Shown piece by piece: positions 12,601 through 14,360 of a stretch of DNA of 14,360 nucleotides. The notes beneath the pieces are model-generated. The model had not been told where the DNA came from. It was given only the letters and a program-made list of their open reading frames with translations, and did not search any database. The DNA comes from PVC group bacterium. Lineage in GTDB: Bacteria > Verrucomicrobiota > Kiritimatiellia > UBA8416 > PXDI01. The DNA lies in contig PXDI01000199.1 of assembly GCA_003565095.1 (NCBI GenBank), forward strand, positions 1 to 14,360. The letters run 5' to 3'. The position numbers were made by a program, and so were the translations under genes. The stretch's first letter is position 1, and the number at the start of each line of letters is the position of its first letter.

Positions 12601-14360
12601 TGTCGACTTCGGCTATACCCCCGCCGGCCATTTCGAAGGCGACGGCCTGATCGGTAGCCGCATCTGGCTGGATCTGGATGGTGATGGAGATCAAGACGCC
12701 GGCGAACCGGGCATTCAGGGCGTGACCGTTAATCTCTTTGCAGCCGACGGAACCACGCTGCTGGCCAAGACGGTGACTGACGCCAACGGTAATTATGCCT
12801 TCGGAGGGCTCGACACGGACGACGTCACATACATTGTGCGTGTTGACACCGACAGCCTGCCGAATGGCGGGGCTGGCTTGTCGCTCTCGGGGCATCCTGT
12901 TGATCCTGCTCCCGGTGTAAGCGAATCGAGCGTGGCGTTGACGGGGGCGGATTCGATCAATCTGGTACAGGACTTTGGCTACACCGCCAATAATCCGAAT
13001 ACGATCACTGGTACGATCTGGGAAGATCGCAATGCAGACGGCACGTTAGACGCTGCCGAGACGCACCGTTTTCAAGGCGTTACAGTAGAACTACGCGATG
13101 ACGAAGGCAATCGTATCGGAACGACGGTAACGGATGCGGATGGTCAGTACGCATTCACTGGTTTGCCGGACGGAACGTACAGCGTGTTCGTAACGGATGA
13201 TGCCAATCTCCTGAATGGTTACTGGCATTCCAAGGGTGATCCGGGAGATGGTACTGTTGCTGGAACAGATGCGGGCGAAAGTCAGAGGGATCCGTATGCC
13301 ATCACCGTAACCGGTGGCGCGGACGGTATCGTGGACTTCGGCTACTATGTCGAAGGCGCGGCGCTCGGTAACCGTGTATGGCATGATATTGATGCCAACG
13401 GTATGCAGGATGAGGGCGAGCCGGGCATCGAGGGTGTGATCGTTCGACTGGAGATCCGCTATCCGAACGGCGTGACGAATCTCATTGCGACCATTACGGG
13501 TACCGATGGTTTCTACCGTTTCGGCAACTTGTTGCTGGACGAGAATCACGATGGGGTTAACGCTGCCACGCCGGAGTTCATCCTATCGGTCGTTAACCCG
13601 AATGATCCGGATTATCTCAATCACACGATCTTCAACAAGGATGACCCGCTGCCGAACTTCTCGGAGAATCCGAATGGCGTGTGGGCGACTGCGATCCAAG
13701 GGGAGACGGATGTCTCGTTGAATACGGATGATCCGTCCACCGAGAACGCGCAGGGCTGGTACGACTTTGGCTTCACGGGAGTGCCGACGCTGGCTGTTAT
13801 CTCCGGGGTTCGCTCTCGCATCGAGGATGGGGTTGCCGTGATATCCTGGGATGTTGCTATGGAAATCGGCACGATCGGGTATTATCTGGAGCGGTTGGTT
13901 GATGGGGATTGGGTGCCTGTGCATGACGAGCTGATCTGGACGGATCCGTTTACGCCTGCGCCGCATGTGTACGAGCAGGCCGATCCGGGCGCCCCGCTGG
14001 GCACGACGCAGACGTATCGCATCGTGGAGCTGGATTACGAGGGCGGCTTGCTGGAGTATGGTCCATACGAATTGGAGCTGGATGGTGGTGAGATTTCGTA
14101 TGAAACATGGGCTGCCGGAATCGATTGGGGCGATGCGGATTCGAGTCCGGATGCGGATCCGGATGGCGACGGGTTGACCAATTGGCAGGAGTATCTTGCG
14201 GGGACGGATCCGCTGAGCGCGAACTCTGTGCTGCGGGTGACAGATGTGCGTGTAGTGCCTGAGGGGATTGAGCTGCGCTGGCAAAGCATGGCTGGTCGCG
14301 CGTATGCCATTGAGGTGACGCCATCGCTGGATATGCCATTCATGGCGATATACCAGGGAA
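638..14360 (+). CDS. Giant secreted DUF11 / isopeptide-D2 / SdrD-B repeat surface protein (3' truncated)
   Basis: This frame is open for 4,574 codons from ATG 638 to the right edge; I read it through and found no stop or frameshift. ATG 638 is the first start after an in-frame TAA at 620-622 and opens a classic Sec signal peptide: basic MKRNESWLGR, a hydrophobic core around residues 11-24, and an Ala-x-Ala-like VQA site giving cleavage after residue 30. The ribosome site (GGGA, 626-629) is weak. Domain order is: N-terminal domain 31-244; divergent DUF11-like modules 245-1040; fourteen alternating DUF11/D2-like modules 1041-3509; seven SdrD-B-like repeats 3510-4382; Fn3-like 4384-4481; calcium-type TSP3 motif 4505-4525; start of a C-terminal domain from 4530. 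The product is very acidic (many DD/DDDD runs) with a single Cys found. Such architectures belong to extracellular fibres, adhesins or matrix proteins; the partner is unknown. No LPXTG or PEP-CTERM signal is seen before the edge. By comparison with the upstream gene's end, perhaps a few tens of residues are missing. Confidence 0.93.
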   Translation, partial: MKRNESWLGRVSLLLVTFTMGFMFHQPVQASDAIPVAELDAPVSAPLGGSFSFSVSFDNASPNQPGFGPYLDIAYDHTGQDGFWDPLDPVDPSFPPPPGSSNEFDGLTLSETVTYLGSTLPESDVFHLVFNDTANDGQGVQHPLAKTDTGAPLFVKTSDFEPAGRFQNGDRLLVVRLPFGSFTPEQPVAELGFSGEVSELADVGESLPISVRGGFMFGNDPLDNPTVDPPIVGDQDDSDPAVQPTLIRLTKSYDGPENETATGPNFLRRYTLRVDIADGQEIEDLRIVDELPDTMQFTQVVSTSRSAESSGSITPVSTPSTTTPGGTLDYNFGTVVGTSSANDAELVFEFFVPRLDADGNDILDPDTGVFQILDNQAYTYGDWTPIDERDDPARVADRATIGEGGLVTPAADPEHQLSAQSIAIQKSVSVVEGGPPLPEKTLQYTLQFQVSDYFAFTNVFIEDVFSDGQRWDESFTPTLSFSEHTYSTSGDMDAANFTVTGNFSDPPASSHLENDPKDGTTTVEFRISDELVTRGFNDNLVGGGIDSEITGLDGSAYNNPPLPHGGTVGTLVFRTVIQDQYSDDFLSGNPSLNPRDSLSNSVDIFGDLISAFDLSALNETRSDDSGAGVGIPAPTLAKSIYAIDGSTTLPDPLSLRPGETVTFRLVTELFTGDIDEFTIADFVPLPILKVDDPNNDGSPPDWLRYTGASPAPPSGQWAYGPSDTFSQGTDLSPPFSDPVVTFNASSGNNTLTFDFGTYDDTNNLPRVVDILFTMTVNDEPFADNLLLMNQAQASDRNTVTDIAQNEVITPFTLDQPNVNIFKGVLGSTREGGRTLGGVMFAAPGESTVFAAAETLTTSDQAEAVGASDLTNDPLPDANDRVRYGVVLFNSGRSDAYDVTFEDTIPDAYLRDYGSASAFATGVNLIVQRGGGAVLTEGVDYLLTWDNALNTFSIELVDNHEVLSSPGEGGLNRGRNNQGDPTDDGSNAVMVSYDLTLRPDLPVNSIIENRARLTQFAGADDGPNHIPEGREDDAEVRTAAPAFDKTLTTTEIVDDHNSATETVIGELVIYSLSITVPEGVTPGAILTDTLDAGLAFVAIDSVTLSPDVSTGNTIGTGTNPSNVEITNNGRTVTYNFGDIDNANNDNSVTETITIIYQAVVLNVSGNQANTTLNNTASFDYAGSDGPLSAASDPVTVIEPVLTLTKQVSVNATGPWGDSLDDYEAGDTFFYRLRIENPASDSTVAYNVTLRDELPDNLGSTTIHGSTGGAGYGPADFTIVGGIVQTVDPEGITLAPDETVDVIVEAVTGDLVEPTWELINTARIRWTSLDDGRTTDDVPIERSIHNDDSVERTGADGEGGALNDYADDDDNAVVVNILNPVPVKTIVQTSEAHTSGNALAIGEIVRYRLAWQIPEGVTTDLNFRDNLPDGLIFLDDGTARVAFVSNDPAGGLSSDNPAIDGLPGLEITGDSPDVTPTAVLPPSAISPATFEKGTNPVFSLGTVTNADRDPDAEYIVIEFNALVHNDTSPRNAAGDTLANTFSVRTGTTVLNTSDPVSVQIVEPLLTVDKQVASGPFDAGDTVTYTVVITSAAGPNRTTAFDIAFEDELPTAFFQAGTYSVVSTDTTGAVVGESASFVGNALSITATSMEPGATLTVVYSAQLINDLLAGQDVNNTVSGVWTSLPGDGTSPNPTGSDTPGNTGDIDGGRDGSGGPRNTYATDDDADLTSATPVLDKQFLDGDADSPGATSVITSSGGEVVIGEEVVFDILVTLPEGVSQNVRITDNLPQGLRLDSFEVVTDAADSDLLSADFAGTVNSPSVTPALPEDGAETIVFGFGDITTTADNVADNNAFVLRLGTTVRNIEENQQGVPWTNTATLTYDDPQDGDTVVADSDPSNDPTVTIVEPDLTIDKSVDVDEPASGGSTVVYTIEIANPSTQVAYDVDLNDELPAVLGNPQLLTGGDFVLTGFADTTVVAATTANIGTFTGGEITGVALTGSELIIDDVVLAVDDLVLVKDQSDPAANGIYTVTDIDVGADEATLTRWEDFDEASEIVPAYRVLVDGGTVNGAEVFIQTAVVETVNVDPILWDSFDQPTQGHFNVAVGLLETVTPFSIPPGGSLSLQVEGVLTEEVLANTTITNTAEIAWTSTPGPNPDERDGSGTPPFNDYAADDDVSFDTAVPTFAKELVGTELNEAGNDSKQAAIGELVTYIITLTVPEGTTPGVTIIDTLDEGLAFDEIVSVNVSEDVNMSSPIGTGEQPANVTIGNAGGGKGNLVTFNFGDIVNSDTDSNTAETIVVEYCAVVLNVLGNQADTTLGNSAEFDYIGSDGPVTEAADDITVVEPELTIAKAIAPDDNGSPGTFTDLVTGLDAGDTIYYRLQIISTAGPAAYNTTLSDTLPDVFGSASIHSVSGSGLDVGDFEVVDGVVQTAAATGVRVLPGATVDVIVSATLADDFEANAFFRNADAEVLWTSRHDNRVSGDAPIVRSIHNDAAVARTGADGPGGELNDYAARSPVPADGQGYDPVVDKQWKDGTVTADNTSVDSSEGTDVVIGETATYDILVTLPEGLTRDLVIRDHVPEGLRLDSFEVITAAAGSELLSADFNGTVTGTPTVTPALPAAGSATVTFDFGDTTVVDDNDPDNNAFVLRVTAMVQNVAGNQAETTLENTADLQFTDPAEGLRIIEDANPGNDPVATVREPVLTIDKSVDPTLASHGDTVTYTLVIENTSDQTAYDLALEDVLPAKLNNPTLTTNPNDDFEIVVDGGDNILRVKSTSIVDIPASGSLTIVLEGVLDVTVEANETINNTAAITWTSTSGANPDERDGSGDPVFNNYADDDSAALDIRTPSFAKVLVGTELNEPGNNNTTQAVIGEFVTYTLTLTLPEGTTPDVTVVDTLDPGLAFVDVVSTNASPELDIENPIGLGTNPDNVDIDDVNGGTGNLVTFDFGTIVNEDTDSSTDETIVVEYRAVVLNVLDNQSNTTLGNSAELDYTGSDGPLSGAADDITVVEPTLTIAKTVADAVGGSYGDLLGGQQAGDTVYFKLDIANGDAASDVTAYDLFLQDVFDATYFDNLSIESVATSGGGATYVDGLATALTDAHFAFDGTTLGVASGIRVALEPDVGLEIIVSARLTTAVKPNQELPNVATIRWSSFDESPEDRSVHNAASDARTGGVQVPDVGVNLAQTDQTILDNYAATSGSATAQIEPMAADKALFETSEPSTEDPDVTIGEIVTYALRVTLPEGTTPSLVVEDQVPAGMTYVPASATVITTAAASGGLLDADFNGNVPAPDITGGNGDGDNVTLTFGSIDVADDDDPDTTSFLILLDLQVLDVASNVGLPPNQTTLSNTATFTVPDQDPVNVGPVDVTVVEPRMTIGKSMTPAEVDAEETVTITLTVGNTGTSIAFDVEIEDVLDDTVFDVSTVNLGSSGTDYPADFTAVRDGDTVRYSGGTIVVGGTAVFTFSVDLLAAVEPGDVIENTATVTQATTLPGEDANERDVAPVSDNDEITVPSHGLSGFVYHDFNDDGFKDATEVGIKGVTITLTGTDHLGNTIDPVSTQTDADGFYEFTGLRPGTYTLTETQPAGWIDGKETSGTPWEGTVDNSQVSQTISDITIPIGTPSTVGVNYNFGELGTGSIGDRVWLDENSDGIQDAGEPGIPNVTVQLFAEDGTTLLAETVTDTEGNYIFTGLAPGDYVVRVDTDSMPAGLAANPIYDLDGVETAHETAIDLELGEQRFDADFGYNWSSVADRDNPDVNATGAIGDRIWIDANGDGIQDPGEPGLGGIEVRIFYDANTNGMYDTLFTDAVDQNGVTGTGITTTEPDGSYVFQNLPPGAYVIEVNNGDAPAGYTQTGDPDDFGKPASDPDHRTTIPIILAPGDTFVNADFGYQPTTSRDVSGTVYFDADANAEQNGVDYGIEGVTVALLDNDGNIIATTKTDENGDYNFTGLPDGDYTVWVNDTGDLLGSFKETQIPAGTENRQSPITVAGADVTDVDFGYTPAGHFEGDGLIGSRIWLDLDGDGDQDAGEPGIQGVTVNLFAADGTTLLAKTVTDANGNYAFGGLDTDDVTYIVRVDTDSLPNGGAGLSLSGHPVDPAPGVSESSVALTGADSINLVQDFGYTANNPNTITGTIWEDRNADGTLDAAETHRFQGVTVELRDDEGNRIGTTVTDADGQYAFTGLPDGTYSVFVTDDANLLNGYWHSKGDPGDGTVAGTDAGESQRDPYAITVTGGADGIVDFGYYVEGAALGNRVWHDIDANGMQDEGEPGIEGVIVRLEIRYPNGVTNLIATITGTDGFYRFGNLLLDENHDGVNAATPEFILSVVNPNDPDYLNHTIFNKDDPLPNFSENPNGVWATAIQGETDVSLNTDDPSTENAQGWYDFGFTGVPTLAVISGVRSRIEDGVAVISWDVAMEIGTIGYYLERLVDGDWVPVHDELIWTDPFTPAPHVYEQADPGAPLGTTQTYRIVELDYEGGLLEYGPYELELDGGEISYETWAAGIDWGDADSSPDADPDGDGLTNWQEYLAGTDPLSANSVLRVTDVRVVPEGIELRWQSMAGRAYAIEVTPSLDMPFMAIYQG
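728..1369 (+). other. Unique N-terminal domain of the giant protein
   Basis: Residues 31-244 follow the signal peptide and do not show the Lys/DxLP/NxA pattern of the later modules. The segment is rich in aromatic residues, Pro and Asp, with a Pro-rich stretch (SFPPPPG) near residue 107 and short beta-like strands such as GSFSFSVSFDN and DRLLVVRLPFG. It ends in an acidic, Pro-containing linker (GDQDDSDPAVQP). It may be a beta-sandwich forming the outward tip of the fibre, since it is the most distal unique domain if the C terminus is surface-bound. I do not recognise its family. Confidence 0.5.
1370..3757 (+). repeat. Four divergent DUF11-like modules N1-N4
   Basis: Residues 245-1040 hold four modules of about 174 to 225 residues. 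Each opens with a Lys strand (LTKSY 1370 on; IQKSV 1892 on; LAKSI 2531 on; IFKGV 3083 on), has an Asp before a turn in the middle (VDELPD, EDVFSD, ADFVP, EDTIPD) and ends with an N-x-A or similar strand (DNQAY, SNSVD, MNQAQ, ENRAR). That is the DUF11 / D2-like beta-sandwich pattern. They are longer and more irregular than the fourteen modules that follow, and by eye parts of this stretch are more AT-rich, so they may have a separate or older origin. Confidence 0.65.
3758..4771 (+). repeat. Module pair A1 (alpha) + B1 (beta)
   Basis: A1 (residues 1041-1198) starts FDKTL, carries the hallmark VIGELVIYS..VPEG, then TDTLDAGLAF, and ends NNTASFDYAGSDGP plus VIEP. B1 (1199-1378) starts LTLTKQV, has DAGD-like YEAGDTFFYRL, RDELP and INTARIRWTS, and closes with the linker ERTGADGEGG / LNDYADDDD. 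A1 is most like A4 and A6; B1 is most like B4. They open the first superrepeat unit. Confidence 0.8.
4772..5821 (+). repeat. Odd module pair A2 + B2 (delta-like)
   Basis: A2 (residues 1379-1561) keeps AIGEIVRYRL..IPEG and RDNLPDGL but carries a longer, unrelated middle and ends ANTFSVRTG rather than N-T-A. B2 (1562-1728) has VDKQV, DAGDTVTYTV and EDELP and ends NNTVSGVWTS with a Gly/Asp-rich linker (GDIDGGRDGSGG). B2 groups with B3 and B5. A2 fits neither the alpha nor the gamma subtype well, so this pair breaks the regular order and looks like an extra or older insertion. Confidence 0.7.
5822..7171 (+). repeat. Module pair A3 (gamma) + B3 (delta, with insert)
   Basis: A3 (residues 1729-1904) starts LDKQF, has VVIGEEVVFDILVTLPEG, RLDSFEVVTDAADSDLLSAD and NNAFVLRL, and ends TNTATL..IVEP. 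It is a clear sister of A5 (RLDSFEVITAAAGSELLSAD). B3 (1905-2178) starts IDKSV and NDELP and ends TNTAEIAWTS with ERDGSG..FNDYAADDD, like B5. B3 is about 274 residues, against 146 for B5, because of a foreign insert described separately. Confidence 0.8.
6551..6910 (+). other. Phage tail-fibre-like module inserted inside B3
   Basis: About 120 residues (1972-2091) interrupt the B3 beta-sandwich. They contain AATTANIG, an ITGVALTG..LIIDDVVLAV segment, DDLVLVKDQSDPAANGIYTV, LTRWEDFDEA and a closing ILWDSF. This 'ATTAN ... VLVKDQ ... NGIY ... W.R..D ... W..F' series is a recurrent module of phage tail fibres and tail-collar proteins as I recall them. The flanking halves of B3 join to match B5, so it reads as a clean, in-frame domain insertion that may add a ligand-binding knob to the fibre. 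No other module carries it. Confidence 0.7.
7172..8200 (+). repeat. Module pair A4 (alpha) + B4 (beta)
   Basis: A4 (residues 2179-2341) starts FAKELVGTELNE, then AIGELVTYIITLTVPEG, IDTLDEGLAF and GNSAEFDYIGSDGP. It contains the only Cys I found (Cys2299, TGT 7532-7534), where A6 has Arg and A1 has Gln. B4 (2342-2521) has IAKAI, DAGDTIYYRL, SDTLP and SIHSVSGSG, and the linker ARTGADGPGG / LNDYAARS, matching B1. A4 aligns with A6 at a spacing of 1,995-1,998 bases. Confidence 0.8.
8201..9166 (+). repeat. Module pair A5 (gamma) + B5 (delta)
   Basis: A5 (residues 2522-2697) begins VDKQWKDG, with VVIGETATYDILVTLPEG, RDHVPEGLRLDSF and ENTADLQF. B5 (2698-2843) is the compact form of the delta type: IDKSV, HGDTVTYTLVIEN, EDVLP, NNTAAITWTS, ERDGSG..FNNYADDD. 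B5 serves as the reference that exposes the insert in B3. Confidence 0.8.
9167..10246 (+). repeat. Module pair A6 (alpha) + B6 (beta)
   Basis: A6 (residues 2844-3007) starts FAKVLVGTELNE with VIGEFVTYTLTLTLPEG and VDTLDPGLAF. Bases 9509-9676 align without gaps to 7511-7678 in A4/B4; I counted 29 differences in 168 positions. B6 (3008-3203) has IAKTV, QAGDTVYFKL, QDVFD and PNVATIRWSS, and a modified beta linker (DRSVHNAASDARTGG..LDNYA) longer than in B1 and B4. Confidence 0.8.
10247..11161 (+). repeat. Module pair A7 (gamma) + B7 (delta-like), end of the array
   Basis: A7 (residues 3204-3368) has ADKAL, VTIGEIVTYALRVTLPEG, EDQVPAG and LDADFNGNV (compare LSADFNGTV in A5), and ends SNTATF. B7 (3369-3508) has IGKSM, EETVTITLTVGNTG and EDVLD, and ends ENTATVTQ with a short NERDVAPVSDND linker. 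B7 lacks the NDYA-type closing motif, as expected for the last module before a change of domain type. Confidence 0.8.
11165..11521 (+). repeat. SdrD-B-like repeat S1
   Basis: Residues 3510-3628: SGFVYHDFNDDGFKD, GIKGVTITLTG, TDADGFYEFTGLRPGTYTLTE and closing YNFGEL. This is the SdrD B / Cna-B-like beta-sandwich with a calcium-type Asp/Asn loop near its start. It belongs to the SG-x-V/I-Y/W subtype and lacks the GEPG motif. Confidence 0.85.
11522..11857 (+). repeat. SdrD-B-like repeat S2
   Basis: Residues 3629-3740: SIGDRVWLDENSDGIQDAGE, PGIPNVTVQLF, TDTEGNYIFTGLAPGDYVVR and closing DFGYNW. This is the textbook SdrD-B signature with a complete D-x-N-x-D-G-x-x-D calcium loop. It is closest to S5 (shared LLA.TVTD..GNY and VRVDTDS.P). 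Confidence 0.9.
11900..12292 (+). repeat. SdrD-B-like repeat S3
   Basis: Residues 3755-3885: AIGDRIWIDANGDGIQDPGE, PGLGGIEVRIFYDANTNGMY, YVFQNLPPGAYVIEV and NADFGYQ. It has a longer middle than S2, including a second Asp/Asn-rich loop (YDANTNGMYD) that could add a calcium site. Confidence 0.88.
12308..12619 (+). repeat. SdrD-B-like repeat S4 (degenerate calcium loop)
   Basis: Residues 3891-3994: VSGTVYFDADANAEQNG, GIEGVTVALLD, TDENGDYNFTGLPDGDYTVW and VDFGY. The acidic loop is altered (Glu-Gln-Asn in place of D-G-x-x-D) and the GEPG turn is absent, so calcium binding may be weak. Groups with S1 and S6. Confidence 0.82.
12644..12985 (+). repeat. SdrD-B-like repeat S5
   Basis: Residues 4003-4116: LIGSRIWLDLDGDGDQDAGE, PGIQGVTVNLFA, LLAKTVTDANGNYAFGGL, IVRVDTDSLP and DFGYTA. 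The calcium-type loop is complete. It is a close sister of S2. Confidence 0.88.
12998..13348 (+). repeat. SdrD-B-like repeat S6
   Basis: Residues 4121-4237: TITGTIWEDRNADGTLDAAE, FQGVTVELRD, TDADGQYAFTGLPDGTYSVF and VDFGYY. It keeps the D-x-N-x-D-G-x-x-D loop but lacks GEPG; subtype as S1 and S4. Confidence 0.85.
13361..13780 (+). repeat. SdrD-B-like repeat S7 (last, extended)
   Basis: Residues 4242-4381: ALGNRVWHDIDANGMQDEGE, PGIEGVIVRLEI, TGTDGFYRFGNLLLDENHDG and closing YDFGFTG. It is longer than the others because of an extra Asp/Asn loop (DENHDGVN) and an elongated C-terminal half. It marks the end of the repeat stalk. Confidence 0.85.
13787..14080 (+). other. Fibronectin-III-like domain near the C terminus
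   Basis: Residues 4384-4481 read TLAVISGVRSRIEDGVAVIS, WDVAMEIGTIGYYLERLVDG, W-V-P-V, then TQTYRIVELDYEG. The 'W..A.E.GT.GY.L.R' strand and 'TYR..E.D..G' strand form a pattern I recall from C-terminal regions of large secreted PVC-group proteins. It probably spaces the repeat stalk from the C-terminal anchoring region. Confidence 0.55.
14150..14212 (+). other. Calcium-type thrombospondin-3-like motif
   Basis: Residues 4505-4525 read DADPDGDGLTNWQEYLAGTD then P. D-x-D-x-D-G with an acidic residue (Glu4518) further on is the EF-hand-like loop of TSP type 3 repeats. A single copy links the Fn3-like and C-terminal domains, as in many secreted proteins of Verrucomicrobiota relatives. Confidence 0.75.
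14225..14360 (+). other. Start of the C-terminal domain (cut by the window edge)
   Basis: From residue 4530: VLRVTDVRVVPEGIELRWQS, then MAGRAYAIEVTPSLDMPFMA. The 'V.....GI.LRW.S..GR.Y.IE...SL' pattern is a small beta-rich C-terminal domain, which I expect to end with an 'ATPPxNT ... FFRVxxE' tail like the gene at 1-119. Whether it anchors, sorts or simply caps the protein is unknown. Confidence 0.6.

Noticed and set aside
3758..13780. CRISPR-like or satellite DNA repeats
   Set aside because: The repeats are diverged, in frame, and hundreds of bases long; they encode protein domains and have no spacers.
14150..14212. Dockerin or EF-hand domain
   Set aside because: Only one D-x-D-x-D-G loop is present and the context (GLTNWQEYLAGTDP) is that of a TSP3-like linker; a dockerin needs a duplicated loop-helix.

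Overview
The window is almost entirely one gene. A single open reading frame on the + strand begins at ATG 638 and runs with no in-frame stop to the right edge (4,574 complete codons, 3' end outside the window). It encodes a giant Sec-exported surface or matrix protein. To its left are the last 39 codons (stop included) of another + strand gene (1-119) and a 518-base intergenic region (120-637) with short repeats, an imperfect inverted repeat, a candidate promoter and two tiny upstream reading frames. I see no RNA genes, CRISPR array, transposase or real minus-strand gene.

From N to C terminus the giant protein has: a signal peptide (residues 1-30); a unique N-terminal domain (31-244); four divergent DUF11-like modules (N1-N4, 245-1040); fourteen DUF11 / isopeptide-D2-like modules (A1,B1 to A7,B7; 1041-3509); seven SdrD-B-like repeats (S1-S7; 3510-4382); a fibronectin-III-like domain (about 4384-4481); a calcium-binding type thrombospondin-3-like motif (about 4505-4525); and the start of a C-terminal domain cut by the window edge. 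The stub of the upstream gene resembles the end expected for this last domain, so the two neighbours may be secreted proteins sharing one C-terminal module.

The fourteen central modules are not a simple tandem array. Alternating A and B modules fall into four subtypes that recur in fixed order (alpha-beta-gamma-delta) with a period of about 2.0 kb (about 666 residues). One divergent pair (A2-B2) interrupts the pattern, and a foreign insert of about 120 residues resembling a phage tail-fibre module splits B3. Each of the eighteen DUF11-like modules keeps a Lys near its start, an Asp before the 'xLP'-type turn and an Asn near its end. I found only one Cys codon, which fits a fibre stiffened by isopeptide bonds or calcium rather than disulfides.

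The organism is probably a Gram-negative member of the PVC superphylum (Kiritimatiellota, Verrucomicrobiota or Lentisphaerota). This rests on the C-terminal architecture (Fn3-like domain, a 'DPDGDGLTNWQEYLAGTDP' motif, then an 'LxW.S..GRAYAIE' domain), the giant DUF11/SdrD-B protein and the intergenic repeat style. It is inference from recalled families, not from a search.
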